A stretch of DNA of 64,000 nucleotides from Elizabethkingia miricola. GTDB lineage: Bacteria > Bacteroidota > Bacteroidia > Flavobacteriales > Weeksellaceae. Numbering within the stretch: position 1 is the first letter of the stretch; each line of letters opens with the position of its first letter. The notes beneath the pieces are model-generated. The model was not told the DNA's origin. It saw only the letters and a list, made by a program, of their open reading frames with translations, and did no database searches. Positions 45,295 through 54,109 of this stretch are shown here, one piece after another. The stretch lies in NCBI RefSeq assembly GCF_001675285.1, contig NZ_LSGQ01000005.1, positions 62,001 through 126,000 on the forward strand. Direction: 5' to 3'. Both the position numbers and the translations under genes were made by a program.

Positions 45295-46437
45295 ATGATG
45301 AAAACACAAAACTTAGTTTTTGAAGAAATACGAGAATTAATTCTTTTTAAAGATCTGGATAGGGCTGTAAAAAGAATTATAGATCTTACCCTGGATACCG
45401 AAAATCTCCGATTTTATAATGATACAAACAGTTTTTTGGACTGGTTGGATTCAAAACCTTCTGAAGAAGTAATTATAGAAAAGCTAAATGTTTTACTGCA
45501 AAAGCTTCATGAAGAATTATCCGGAAAACCTGTTACAGAACCTCAAACCGTAATCTCCGTAAAGGGACTTACTAAGAAATACGGGGCAGGATTTACGCTG
45601 GGACCTATTGATCTGGAGGTAAAATCCGGGGAGATTATAGGACTGGTAGGAGAAAATGGAAATGGTAAAACAACATTACTGCGAAGCCTATGCGGAGATC
45701 TGAAGCCGACTTCTGGTAGTATTAAATATAACTTTCTGTGTAAGGACGATTATGATCTGAGAACAAAACTGGTTTATATTCCGCAGAGAACAGATACCTG
45801 GAGAGGAAGTATGTATGAGAATCTTGTTTTTACAGCAGCTAATTATGGTTATAAACCTGAAGAAAACAAGGTTGTAGTAGATTTGATTATTACAAGGCTG
45901 GGGTTACGGCCTTTCCGGAAGCACTCATGGAACAGCCTTTCTTCCGGCTATAAAATGAGATTTGAATTGGCAAGAATGCTGTTGAGAAAGCCTAAAATTC
46001 TTTTGATTGATGAGCCTTTGGCTAACCTTGATATTCTTGCACAGCAAACCATTCTGGATGACTTCCGGAATATTGCAGGCTCACCTTATCGCCCTATTGC
46101 AATAGTACTGAGCTCCCAGCAATTATATGAAGTTGAAAAAACTTCTCAACAGGTTGTGTTCCTTAAAAATGGATCTCAAAGAAATCTGAAGTCTCAGGAG
46201 GCTGAAGAAGTACAGTTTATTGTTGAATTTGAAACTGACGATACATTGAGTAATCTGAAAGAAAAGTTATCTTCCATCTCTTTAGTTTCATTAGAGCAAA
46301 ACGGAGGAACATTTGTAGCACATTTTCCGATGCATACTACAGTAGAAATCTTCCTTGAAACTGTATTGAAAGAAAATATTCAACTGGTATACTTCCGTAA
46401 TATTACCCATTCAACCCGTCGTTTCTTCATTAAATAA
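45295..46437 (+). CDS. ABC transporter ATP-binding protein
   Basis: About 380 aa from adjacent ATGs at 45295/45298. An unusual ~90-residue helical N-terminal extension precedes the ATPase domain: Walker A GENGNGKTT, Q-loop IPQRTDTW, signature LSSGYKMRFELAR and Walker B ILLIDEPLANLD. A ~90-residue C-terminal domain ends in RNITHSTRRFF. It starts 5 bp before the membrane protein, its permease partner. The substrate is unknown. Confidence 0.85.
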   Translation: MMKTQNLVFEEIRELILFKDLDRAVKRIIDLTLDTENLRFYNDTNSFLDWLDSKPSEEVIIEKLNVLLQKLHEELSGKPVTEPQTVISVKGLTKKYGAGFTLGPIDLEVKSGEIIGLVGENGNGKTTLLRSLCGDLKPTSGSIKYNFLCKDDYDLRTKLVYIPQRTDTWRGSMYENLVFTAANYGYKPEENKVVVDLIITRLGLRPFRKHSWNSLSSGYKMRFELARMLLRKPKILLIDEPLANLDILAQQTILDDFRNIAGSPYRPIAIVLSSQQLYEVEKTSQQVVFLKNGSQRNLKSQEAEEVQFIVEFETDDTLSNLKEKLSSISLVSLEQNGGTFVAHFPMHTTVEIFLETVLKENIQLVYFRNITHSTRRFFIK

Positions 46438-46442
46438 AAGCC

Positions 46443-47843
46443 ATGTTAGATAAAATACAAACTAAACTACTGTTAAAATATCCACTATTGTGGAATACGA
46501 AATTGATTCCGATGCTTATATTGGGCGTTGTAATCAATGCTATTTATTTTTTAATAGGCTATATGACAGGAACCGTAGATTTTACGGAAATCTATCAGTA
46601 TAGTGATGATGTAACATTTTTTACTTTTTCTATAATTATTTCCATTCTGGCACTTATTGTATGGCTGGTATTCTATTTTAGAAATAATAGTTTTAAAGCT
46701 TTTTATCCAAAAAGTAATAATGCCTTATTCTACGAATGGATTCACACTTTCATTATAGTCTTATCACTCTCTTCTTTTTATTTCTTTTTCCAATGGGGAA
46801 AAGTAAGTCATCAGAGATCTTATTATAGCTATCAGGATATTGTTACGAAAGGAAATCTGATTACTCAGATGGATTATTTTATCGATGCTCCGTTTGCTGA
46901 AGGAGAACTGGATTCATTACAAATGGGTTTGCAAAAAGATGGTACCCGTATTAAAGAAAATGGTTACTTCTATAAAGATTCAGTTACAATCCTGGGGAAG
47001 AAATATCACAAAAATGCATTAATCAACAGAGAAGTTCAGGATAGGTATTATGATAAATTTACATCCATAAATCCGGAACCAAATGATGCCATTATGAAAA
47101 AAAATCTGGCAGACAGAAATGAAGCGGAGATCAAAAAGAAGTTTCAGAATTATTTTGCGCTGGTAAAATCGGTGAAGTTAAAAACCAATCTTACACCGGA
47201 ACGCTTACTTGCTCTCAACTATCATCCGGAAAGTGGCTATATGGATTATCAGCTTATCAATCCCATGTATCCGAGAGATATGGAGTCTGCTGTAAGAAAT
47301 GCCACCGGTGAGAAAAGCTATTCTAATTTTTATGTTGAGCAGGCTTTACTGAAAAGTAACTTTGCAACTTTAAAAGAGGCACACAGCAGGCCTATTATAG
47401 AAAAAGAGTTGGTTATTTTTATTTTCTATTTTTCACTCGTACTATCATTTCTGATTTTTGCTTTCAGAACTACATCAGGAAGAAGTTGGCTTATAGCATT
47501 AGTCTCTTTGGGAATATTGAATATTGTTTACGGACTGTTTAATGCCATTACAGGAGGAGAAACTTATATGATCATGATGCTGCTCACTTTTGGAGTTATT
47601 GTAGCCTATCTGTGTTCAGTATTTATTAATAGTAAAGTGAAAGCACATTCAGGGATATTTGTTTGCATGTTCTTATTTACTTTTATGTGGTTTGTTCCGG
47701 CTTTTTGCTTTTTAGCAGATCAGAAAGATTGGTTTGAAATAGATAAAACAGCAATGTTTGGTTATAATTTTATATTGGTAGTAATCTCCTTTTTCTTCCT
47801 TTCGAAATACATAAAAAGGTGGAGAGCATTGCCCGAACAATAG
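46443..47843 (+). CDS. ABC-associated membrane protein (putative permease)
   Basis: A 466-aa protein with membrane helices near 20-42, 58-78 and 95-115, a large soluble loop (~120-315, with FIDAPFAEGEL and NYHPESGYMDY), and about five more helices near the C-terminus. The layout fits an ABC-2-like exporter permease with an extracytoplasmic domain. It is coupled to the ATPase gene upstream. No family name is evident. Confidence 0.72.
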   Translation: MLDKIQTKLLLKYPLLWNTKLIPMLILGVVINAIYFLIGYMTGTVDFTEIYQYSDDVTFFTFSIIISILALIVWLVFYFRNNSFKAFYPKSNNALFYEWIHTFIIVLSLSSFYFFFQWGKVSHQRSYYSYQDIVTKGNLITQMDYFIDAPFAEGELDSLQMGLQKDGTRIKENGYFYKDSVTILGKKYHKNALINREVQDRYYDKFTSINPEPNDAIMKKNLADRNEAEIKKKFQNYFALVKSVKLKTNLTPERLLALNYHPESGYMDYQLINPMYPRDMESAVRNATGEKSYSNFYVEQALLKSNFATLKEAHSRPIIEKELVIFIFYFSLVLSFLIFAFRTTSGRSWLIALVSLGILNIVYGLFNAITGGETYMIMMLLTFGVIVAYLCSVFINSKVKAHSGIFVCMFLFTFMWFVPAFCFLADQKDWFEIDKTAMFGYNFILVVISFFFLSKYIKRWRALPEQ

Positions 47844-47851
47844 TTAGTTAG

Positions 47852-47859
47852 TATTTTTG
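47852..47859 (+). promoter_or_regulatory. -7 box of the TetR regulator gene, with half-site upstream
   Basis: TATTTTTG fits TAnnTTTG and lies 16 bp before the ATG. GTTAGTTAG directly before it repeats one arm of the palindrome upstream of paaK (48502-48519), which suggests that the regulator also binds its own promoter. Confidence 0.45.
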
Positions 47860-47874
47860 CAAAAAAACTAATCA

Positions 47875-48453
47875 ATGCAGCTGAAAAAAAAGCAAATTGA
47901 AATACTAGAAGTAGCCATAGAACTTTTCAAAGAAAAAGGTTATGTTGGCGCATCTATGCGTGATCTGGCTGCCAGTCTTAATATAAAGGCAGCCTCACTT
48001 TACGCACATATTCGTTCAAAAGATGAATTACTGGAATGGATATGCTTTAGCATTGCAGGAAGATTTTTCGAAGGACTAAATGAAGTAAAGAATGCAAAAC
48101 TTCCGGCTAAAGAACGTTTGAATCTATTTATTGAAAAACATATTTCTATTGTCCTGGAAAATCCGGATGTTACCCACATTTATTCTAACGAGTGGAAGCA
48201 TTTGGAAGAGAGGCTTTCTGAGTTTGTAGAACTCCGGAAGCAATATCAAAGAGAAGTGGAAAAACTTATAACGGAAATTTATCAGGAAGAAAACTGGGAG
48301 CTTAAATCTCCGACATTTACCACTAAATTTATTCTTCATACACTAAATAATTCCTATTTCTGGTTCAAAAGAAATATAGAATCTACATCCGAAATTACCG
48401 ATGAAATCAGGGATAAAATACTTTATGGTCTTCTGGGGAATTTAAAAACATGA
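47875..48453 (+). CDS. TetR-family regulator, probable paa repressor
   Basis: A 192-aa protein with the TetR N-terminal helix-turn-helix (VAIELFKEKGYVGASMRDLA, then IKAASLYAHIRSKDELL) and an all-helical ligand domain. Its position directly upstream of paaK, with a palindrome in the gap, marks it as a PaaR-like repressor that would release DNA on binding phenylacetyl-CoA. That ligand is known for TetR-type PaaR of other bacteria and is inferred here. Confidence 0.82.
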   Translation: MQLKKKQIEILEVAIELFKEKGYVGASMRDLAASLNIKAASLYAHIRSKDELLEWICFSIAGRFFEGLNEVKNAKLPAKERLNLFIEKHISIVLENPDVTHIYSNEWKHLEERLSEFVELRKQYQREVEKLITEIYQEENWELKSPTFTTKFILHTLNNSYFWFKRNIESTSEITDEIRDKILYGLLGNLKT

Positions 48454-48501
48454 TGGAAGTCATAAAAAATTTGTCAGAACGAAAATTCTTTTTATTTTTA
48501 C

Positions 48502-48519
48502 AACTAACGAATGTTAGTT
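48502..48519. promoter_or_regulatory. TetR-type operator upstream of paaK
   Basis: AACTAAC-GAAT-GTTAGTT is a perfect palindrome with 7-bp arms, ending 5 bp before the paaK ATG. A TATTTTTA box lies just before it. Repressor binding here would block transcription or early elongation of the paa genes. Confidence 0.62.
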
Positions 48520-48524
48520 AGATT

Positions 48525-49844
48525 ATGTATTTTTCAGTTGAACATTTAGAATTAGACCAATTGCGGAAACTTCAGTCAGACAGATTGAAGAACCTTGTTA
48601 GTTACCTTGGGGAGAGATCTGAATTTTATAAACGAAAATTTAGTGAATCCGGATTATTCCCTCAGGATATAAAGTCAATTGAAGATATTTCAAAACTTCC
48701 TATAACTTATAAACAAGATTTAAGAGATAGTTATCCATTCGGATTATTTACTGTTCCCAAAAGCCAATTACAGAGGATTCATTGCTCAAGCGGAACAACA
48801 GGCAAACCAACTGTTGTAGGCTACACAAAAGAAGATGTGGATCTTTTTAGTGAGGTAGTTGCCAGGTCACTGAATGCTGCGGGAGCAAAACGGGGAATGC
48901 TGCTGCATAATGCCTACGGTTACGGAATTTTTACTGGAGGTTTAGGGCTGCATTATGGTGCCGAAAAACTGGGGATGAGTGTTCTTCCTATTTCAGGCGG
49001 AATGACAGTAAGACAGGTGGATCTGATTATGGATTTTAAACCTGAAGTCATTTGCTGTTCACCATCTTATGCGCTTACAATTGCAGATGAATTAGCTAAC
49101 AGAGGAATTCCTGCAGAAGATATAAGCTTGAAGTATGCTGTACTAGGTTCTGAACCCTGGACAGAAATTATCAGAGGTCATATTGAAAAAAGACTGGGTC
49201 TCCACGCAACTAATATTTATGGGTTAAGCGAAATTATAGGTCCCGGAGTTTCTATGGAAGATTGGGAGGAAAAAGGAGGCTCTTATATCTGGGAAGATCA
49301 TTTTTATCCTGAAATATTGGATCCTGTAACGAAGCTGCCTGTTCCGTACGGTGAAGAGGGAGTTTTGGTCATTACGACTTTAACCAAAAAAGCAATGCCG
49401 CTTTTGCGCTACTGGACCAATGATATTACAAGTCTCTATTACGATACCAGTGCAAAACGGACAATGGTGAAGATGAAACCTATAGTAGGAAGGGCCGACG
49501 ATATGCTGATTGTAAGAGGTGTGAATGTATACCCAAGCCAGATAGAAGATGCATTTTCTGGTATCAAGGGAGTTGTTCCCAATTATTATCTTACACCCAT
49601 TGAAAAAGAACATATGTGTGTAGCCCTTGAAGTAGATGTAGAAATAAATGATGAACTAATCAGGGCACAACAATTTGAAATAAACAGTAACGACTATACC
49701 AACTTTATCCACAATTTTGCTGAAAGTGTGGAAGGGGAAATAAAAAGAAGGGTAGGAATAACAACAAAAGTAAAAATCCATGCACAGGATTCACTCCCAA
49801 AATGTGAAGGTGGAAAAATAAACAGAATACTTAAGAGAAAATGA
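48525..49844 (+). CDS. paaK: Phenylacetate-CoA ligase
   Basis: A 439-aa adenylate-forming enzyme with the P-loop SSGTTGKPTVVGYT, AYGYGIFTGGLGLHYGAEKLG, the YGLSEIIGPG motif and the C-terminal GRADDMLIVRGVNVYPSQIE hinge. It activates phenylacetate to phenylacetyl-CoA, the entry step of the pathway. The stop overlaps the paaE start (ATGA). Length is normal. Confidence 0.95.
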   Translation: MYFSVEHLELDQLRKLQSDRLKNLVSYLGERSEFYKRKFSESGLFPQDIKSIEDISKLPITYKQDLRDSYPFGLFTVPKSQLQRIHCSSGTTGKPTVVGYTKEDVDLFSEVVARSLNAAGAKRGMLLHNAYGYGIFTGGLGLHYGAEKLGMSVLPISGGMTVRQVDLIMDFKPEVICCSPSYALTIADELANRGIPAEDISLKYAVLGSEPWTEIIRGHIEKRLGLHATNIYGLSEIIGPGVSMEDWEEKGGSYIWEDHFYPEILDPVTKLPVPYGEEGVLVITTLTKKAMPLLRYWTNDITSLYYDTSAKRTMVKMKPIVGRADDMLIVRGVNVYPSQIEDAFSGIKGVVPNYYLTPIEKEHMCVALEVDVEINDELIRAQQFEINSNDYTNFIHNFAESVEGEIKRRVGITTKVKIHAQDSLPKCEGGKINRILKRK

Positions 49845-50926
49845 ACTCATTTTATAAATTAAAAACCGTAAAGGTTCAGAAGGATACACAGGATGCGGTG
49901 AATGTAGCGGTTGAAATTCCGGAGGAACTGAAAGATAAATTCAGGTTCAGGCAGGGACAATATCTTAACTTCAGGATGATGATCGATGGTAATGAGGAGC
50001 GCCGTTCTTATTCCATTTGTAACGCTCCTAGCGAGAAAGGGAATATATTGGAAGTGTTGGTAAAGCTTTTAGAAGGCGGTAAAGTTTCAGGATATTTCAA
50101 CGAGCATCTTCATATGGATGAAATGCTGGAAGTGATGCCACCAATGGGCGGGTTTAATACAACCTATCACCCCAGCAATACCAAAACCTATATTGGTCTG
50201 GCAGCAGGAAGCGGAATAAGTCCTGTATTGTCCAATCTTAAGGAAAGTCTTTATCAGGAACCTAATAGTAATGCTTATTTGTTTTACAGCAACAGAAGCA
50301 TGGCTCATGTGATGAAGAAAGCTGAACTGGATAAATTAGAAAAAGACTTTGGCGGAAGATTGAAAGTAATCTATTTGGTAAGCAGAGAGAAACATGAAGA
50401 TCCGGTTTTTGAAGGAAGAATATCGGCTGAAAAACTAGAGCAGCTTTTTGAAAGATATTCTGATATTAATGTTCCGGAGGCTACATATTTTATTTGTGGT
50501 CCTGCTGATATGATTAAAGGTATTTCTGACTATCTGAAAAAGGAAAAGAAAGTTCCTGCAATTCAGGTTTTGTATGAATACTTCACCGCACCGGATGAAG
50601 AGAATTCGGAGGAAATGAGTGAAGAGTTTAAAGCTATTGCTAATCTGGAAAGCATGGTAACGGTAATTATTGATGATGATGAATATTCTTTCCACCTTAA
50701 CTCGAAAAAAGAAAGCATTCTGGATAAGGCTTTGAAAGAGCAACTGCCAGTACCGTTTGCCTGTAAAGGAGGTGTATGCTGTACCTGCAAGGCCCAGGTA
50801 TTGGAAGGTGAAGTTTTTATGGAAAAGAACTTTGCATTGACAGAAGATGAGGTAGAAAGAGGATTTGTACTGACATGCCAGTGTCATCCCACTACCAACG
50901 TATTGATGCTGAATTACGACGTTTAA
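49841..50926 (+). CDS. paaE: Phenylacetyl-CoA epoxidase reductase subunit PaaE
   Basis: A 361-aa iron-sulfur flavoprotein: FAD-binding RRSYSICNAP, an NAD domain with GLAAGSGISPVLS and YFICGPADMI, and a C-terminal plant-type 2Fe-2S domain with ACKGGVCCTCKAQ and a distant final Cys. It passes electrons from NADPH to the PaaA di-iron site. Unusually it is placed second, before paaABCD; in E. coli it follows paaD. Confidence 0.94.
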   Translation: MNSFYKLKTVKVQKDTQDAVNVAVEIPEELKDKFRFRQGQYLNFRMMIDGNEERRSYSICNAPSEKGNILEVLVKLLEGGKVSGYFNEHLHMDEMLEVMPPMGGFNTTYHPSNTKTYIGLAAGSGISPVLSNLKESLYQEPNSNAYLFYSNRSMAHVMKKAELDKLEKDFGGRLKVIYLVSREKHEDPVFEGRISAEKLEQLFERYSDINVPEATYFICGPADMIKGISDYLKKEKKVPAIQVLYEYFTAPDEENSEEMSEEFKAIANLESMVTVIIDDDEYSFHLNSKKESILDKALKEQLPVPFACKGGVCCTCKAQVLEGEVFMEKNFALTEDEVERGFVLTCQCHPTTNVLMLNYDV

Positions 50927-51041
50927 ATTTATATTGATTATAAATAATGATTTTTGGCGGTTAAAAACTGTTAATTGTACTTGAAAACCAGTGGTTTATT
51001 GTTAAATTGGTAAAGAAGTATAATCGCTAAATTTAAAAGTC

Positions 51042-51299
51042 ATGACTAACTGGAAATTCGCAAAAGCATTAGATGAAAATGAAGAATATAAAATTAATGG
51101 ACTGAACATCTGGAGCTTTTACTGGAACTGTGTTAATAAAAAAGTGGAAGTAAAAGGACCTTATGAAGGACATGTTTACTATTTCAAGGAATATGTGATT
51201 GAGGATAAAGGTAAAAAAGTAAATTTTGTGGCCGGAGAATTTTCCAACTCTAAGGTAGGAATCTACCTGAAAGATGATTTAAGTGATGGCCATTTATAA
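51042..51299 (+). CDS. Small uncharacterised protein
   Basis: An 85-aa acidic protein with alternating beta-strand character (INGLNIWSFYWN, YEGHVYYFKEYVI, VNFVAGEFSNSKVGIYL). There is no signal peptide. It lies between paaE and the GxxExxY gene within the paa cluster. Not a known paa gene; function unknown. Confidence 0.6.
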   Translation: MTNWKFAKALDENEEYKINGLNIWSFYWNCVNKKVEVKGPYEGHVYYFKEYVIEDKGKKVNFVAGEFSNSKVGIYLKDDLSDGHL

Positions 51300-51318
51300 C
51301 TAATTGCCAACATAATAC

Positions 51319-51346
51319 TAATTAGTGCCATTGTGTTAAAAATATA
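51319..51346 (+). repeat. Direct repeat left of the GxxExxY gene
   Basis: TAATTAGTGCCATTGTGTTA with a few more bases (AAAATATA) recurs at 51892-51920, differing by one A. The pair brackets the GxxExxY gene. Confidence 0.85.
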
Positions 51347-51451
51347 GATACAGAAGGGTAATTTTTATAAACACAAAGACACAAATTATATTTTAAATAA
51401 ATACGCTTTTTAAGACACAAGAAAATCAAAGATTTTCAAAATTCAAAATAT

Positions 51452-51835
51452 ATGACAGAGAATGAATTGTCGAGAATTGTATTTGATTTAGGCCTGAAAA
51501 TCCATAAAAAATTAGGAGCAGGTTTATTCGAAAGTGTCTATGAAGAATGTATGTATTATGAACTTAAAAATTTTGGGTTAGAAGTTGAAAAGCAAAAGTA
51601 TCTGCCAATTGTTTATGAAACTCTCATTATAGAAAATGCTTTCAGGGTTGATTTAATAGTTGAGAATAAATTGATTCTGGAGATAAAAACTGTAGATTTT
51701 ATAAATGATATTCATAAGGCTCAGATTTTAACCTACTTAAAAATGACAGGATTAAAATTAGGATTACTGCTGAATTTTAGGACAGATGTTTTTAAAGATG
51801 GTGTTAAGAGAGTTATAAACGGGAAGATATCTTAG
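51452..51835 (+). CDS. GxxExxY family protein
   Basis: A 127-aa protein with the naming motif GLFESVYEE (residues ~23-31), preceded by GLKIHKKLGAG, and a nuclease-like core: FRVDLIVENKLILEIKTVD has the D-(E/Q)-x-K pattern of PD-(D/E)xK enzymes. The family is widespread in Bacteroidota, usually as solitary genes inserted among unrelated ones. Here it breaks the paa operon and lies between 27-bp direct repeats. Function is unproven. Confidence 0.88.
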   Translation: MTENELSRIVFDLGLKIHKKLGAGLFESVYEECMYYELKNFGLEVEKQKYLPIVYETLIIENAFRVDLIVENKLILEIKTVDFINDIHKAQILTYLKMTGLKLGLLLNFRTDVFKDGVKRVINGKIS

Positions 51836-51891
51836 TATAAATATATTGCGAAGCAATCAGTGCCTTAAAAACATTAGTAAGGATAAAAGAT

Positions 51892-51920
51892 TAATTAGTG
51901 CCATTGTGTTAAAAAATATA
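51892..51920 (+). repeat. Direct repeat right of the GxxExxY gene
   Basis: Partner of 51319-51346. It ends 4 bp before the paaA ATG, so in an uninterrupted ancestor this sequence was probably the paaA leader. Confidence 0.85.
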
Positions 51921-51924
51921 AATA

Positions 51925-52866
51925 ATGGATTTAGAAAAGTTTGTACAATACGTACATGAAGAAAATAAAGTAGAACCAAAAGATATAATGCCTGATGATT
52001 ACAGGAAGTTACTGGTTCGTCAGATTTCTCAGCATGCACATTCCGAGATTGTGGGAATGCTTCCGGAAGCCAACTGGATCTCCAGAGCACCATCATTGAG
52101 AAGGAAAATGGCATTACTGGCAAAAGTTCAGGATGAGGCAGGGCATGGCTTATATCTTTATGCAGCTACGGAAACATTGGGGAACGGAACTATAAGATCC
52201 GACAGGGATGCTACATATGATGATATGTTGTCCGGGAAGGCAAAGTATTCCAGTATCTTTAATTATCCTACACTAAGCTGGGCAGATATAGGTGCGATAG
52301 GCTGGCTTGTAGACGGAGCAGCGATTATGAACCAGGTAATGCTGATGGGTAATTCTTATGGGCCGTATTCCAGAGCAATGGTAAGAATCTGCAAAGAAGA
52401 ATCTTTTCACCAAAGACAAGGTTATGAAATCCTAATGGCACTTTGTCGTGGAACAAAGCAGCAGAAAGAAATGGCTCAGGCAGCATTAAACCGTTTCTGG
52501 TGGCCTGCATTAATGATGTTTGGTCCAAATGATGAACATTCTCCAAACTCTAAATTATCAATGAATTACAGAGTAAAACGTGAGAGTAATGACAGTCTTC
52601 GTCAGAGATTTATAGATGTTACCGTTCCGCAGGCCGAATTTTTAGGGCTAACCATTCCGGATAAAGATTTAAAATGGAATGAAGAAAAAGGGCACTACGA
52701 CTTTGGAGAGCTTCCATGGAACGAATTTATGGAAGTATTAAAAGGTAATGGACCTTGTAATAAAAAGAGATTACAGACTAAAGTAAAAGCTCAACAGGAA
52801 AACCTTTGGGTAAAAGAAGCAGCTGCAGCTTTTGCCGAAAAACAACAAGAAGAAGTAATAAAATAA
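51925..52866 (+). CDS. paaA: Phenylacetyl-CoA epoxidase catalytic subunit PaaA
   Basis: A 313-aa ferritin-like di-iron protein. Iron ligands are visible in [11 protein letters not shown] and [13 protein letters not shown], the E-x2-H pairs of the family, and [10 protein letters not shown] and [10 protein letters not shown] are also PaaA-typical. It forms the 1,2-epoxide of phenylacetyl-CoA with PaaB, C and E. Length matches E. coli PaaA. Confidence 0.96.
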   Translation: MDLEKFVQYVHEENKVEPKDIMPDDYRKLLVRQISQHAHSEIVGMLPEANWISRAPSLRRKMALLAKVQDEAGHGLYLYAATETLGNGTIRSDRDATYDDMLSGKAKYSSIFNYPTLSWADIGAIGWLVDGAAIMNQVMLMGNSYGPYSRAMVRICKEESFHQRQGYEILMALCRGTKQQKEMAQAALNRFWWPALMMFGPNDEHSPNSKLSMNYRVKRESNDSLRQRFIDVTVPQAEFLGLTIPDKDLKWNEEKGHYDFGELPWNEFMEVLKGNGPCNKKRLQTKVKAQQENLWVKEAAAAFAEKQQEEVIK

Positions 52867-52867
52867 T

Positions 52868-52990
52868 GTAACAATATACCAATGTAAAAATGTAACAATC
52901 AATTGTCATTCTGAGCATAAACTGAAGGTTTACGAACGTAGTTCATGAAGAATATCATTGGTAAATTGGTACATTGATACATTGTTAAAT
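52868..52990. repeat. Inverted-repeat spacer between paaA and paaB
   Basis: The left part (TGTAACAATATACCAATGTA) and the right part (TACATTGATACATTGTTA) are near-complements, so the spacer can fold into a long hairpin. A TCATTCTGAGC motif lies in the loop. The spacers before the paaG-like gene (55390-55560) and paaY (59362-59468) are built from the same TGTAACAATG unit. Confidence 0.75.
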
Positions 52991-53000
52991 TAATTTGACT

Positions 53001-53282
53001 ATGGCAAATTTAGATATGTGGGAAGTTTTTATTCAGACAAAACCGGGCTTATCCCACAAGCATGCAGGAACAGTACAGGCACCCACAGCAGAGATGGCAT
53101 TACAAAATGCCAGAGATGTTTATACAAGAAGAAAAGAAGGAACCTGTGTATGGGTAGTGCCGAGTAAATATATAGTAAGCTCCGAAGGAGTAGATCAGGA
53201 AGCATTCTTTGATCCTGCGGATGATAAGCTATACCGCCATCCGACTTTCTATGAAATCCCTAATGATGTAAAAAATATGTAA
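53001..53282 (+). CDS. paaB: Phenylacetyl-CoA epoxidase subunit PaaB
   Basis: 93 aa from the ATG at 53001 (a TTG two codons earlier is less likely). It shows the PaaB pattern WEVFIQTKPGLSHKHAGTVQ, ALQNARDVYTRR and CVWVVPSKYI. PaaB has no active site; it bridges PaaAC dimers in the epoxidase. Confidence 0.95.
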   Translation: MANLDMWEVFIQTKPGLSHKHAGTVQAPTAEMALQNARDVYTRRKEGTCVWVVPSKYIVSSEGVDQEAFFDPADDKLYRHPTFYEIPNDVKNM

Positions 53283-53295
53283 ATTATAGAAGTGA

Positions 53296-53350
53296 GAAGT
53301 TAGATTATAGAATTTAGTCTGATTTCTAACCTCTAGTTTCTAAATTCTAT
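53296..53350. repeat. Inverted repeat between paaB and paaC
   Basis: ATAGAATTTAG and CTAAATTCTAT are perfect 11-bp complements around a ~25-bp loop, filling the short gap. The sequence differs from the other paa spacers, though the hairpin design is shared. Confidence 0.7.
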
Positions 53351-53353
53351 ACA

Positions 53354-54103
53354 ATGAATCCATTATATAACTACTTATTAAAACTGGCAGATGATAGCTT
53401 TATCATGGGGCAGAGGCTTGCAGAATGGTGTGGTGAAGGACCATACTTGGAAGAAGATATTGCTTTAACCAATATTGCTTTGGATGAATTAGGGCAGGCC
53501 AATAATTTTTACCAGTATGCATCACGTCTGAGTGATGATGGAAAAAGTGAAGATGATATAGCTTTCCTGAGATATGAACATGAATATGTAAATGCACATT
53601 GGACGGAGCTACCTAACGAGGACTATGCACAAACTATTCTTAAAGTATATGTTTTTTCTATCTATCAGAAATTGATGTACGAGGCTTTATCCACATCAGC
53701 AGATGAAGAACTGTCTGCGGTTGCACAGAAATCTCTGAAGGAGGTTAGATATCACTATACCCATACTTCTTCATGGATGCGGATTTTTGCTCAGGGAACA
53801 GAAGAAAGCCGCAAGCGCCTTATAAATGCTATTGAGAATATTTGGGAATATACCAAAGGCTTATTTGCACATGTAGAAGGGGAAGAAGATTTGATCGCTT
53901 TAAATATAGCTCCAAATACAGATGAACTTTACCAACAATTTATAGCAATTACAAAAAAGGACTTCCAGGATTTCGGGTTAGAATATCCGGAGAATCCTTT
54001 TATGCAGCTTAAATCCAGAACAGGATACCATACAGAATACTTTGGCTATATCCTTTGTGAATTACAATATATGCAAAGAGCCTATCCTAGTTGTACATGG
54101 TAA
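53354..54103 (+). CDS. paaC: Phenylacetyl-CoA epoxidase structural subunit PaaC
   Basis: A 249-aa ferritin-like protein with PaaC features: LADDSFIMGQRLAEWCGEGP, ALDELGQANNFY and KEVRYHYTHTSSWM. It pairs with PaaA but lacks a working di-iron centre. The gene is followed 6 bp later by an alpha/beta hydrolase gene instead of paaD. Confidence 0.95.
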   Translation: MNPLYNYLLKLADDSFIMGQRLAEWCGEGPYLEEDIALTNIALDELGQANNFYQYASRLSDDGKSEDDIAFLRYEHEYVNAHWTELPNEDYAQTILKVYVFSIYQKLMYEALSTSADEELSAVAQKSLKEVRYHYTHTSSWMRIFAQGTEESRKRLINAIENIWEYTKGLFAHVEGEEDLIALNIAPNTDELYQQFIAITKKDFQDFGLEYPENPFMQLKSRTGYHTEYFGYILCELQYMQRAYPSCTW

Positions 54104-54109
54104 AGGACA

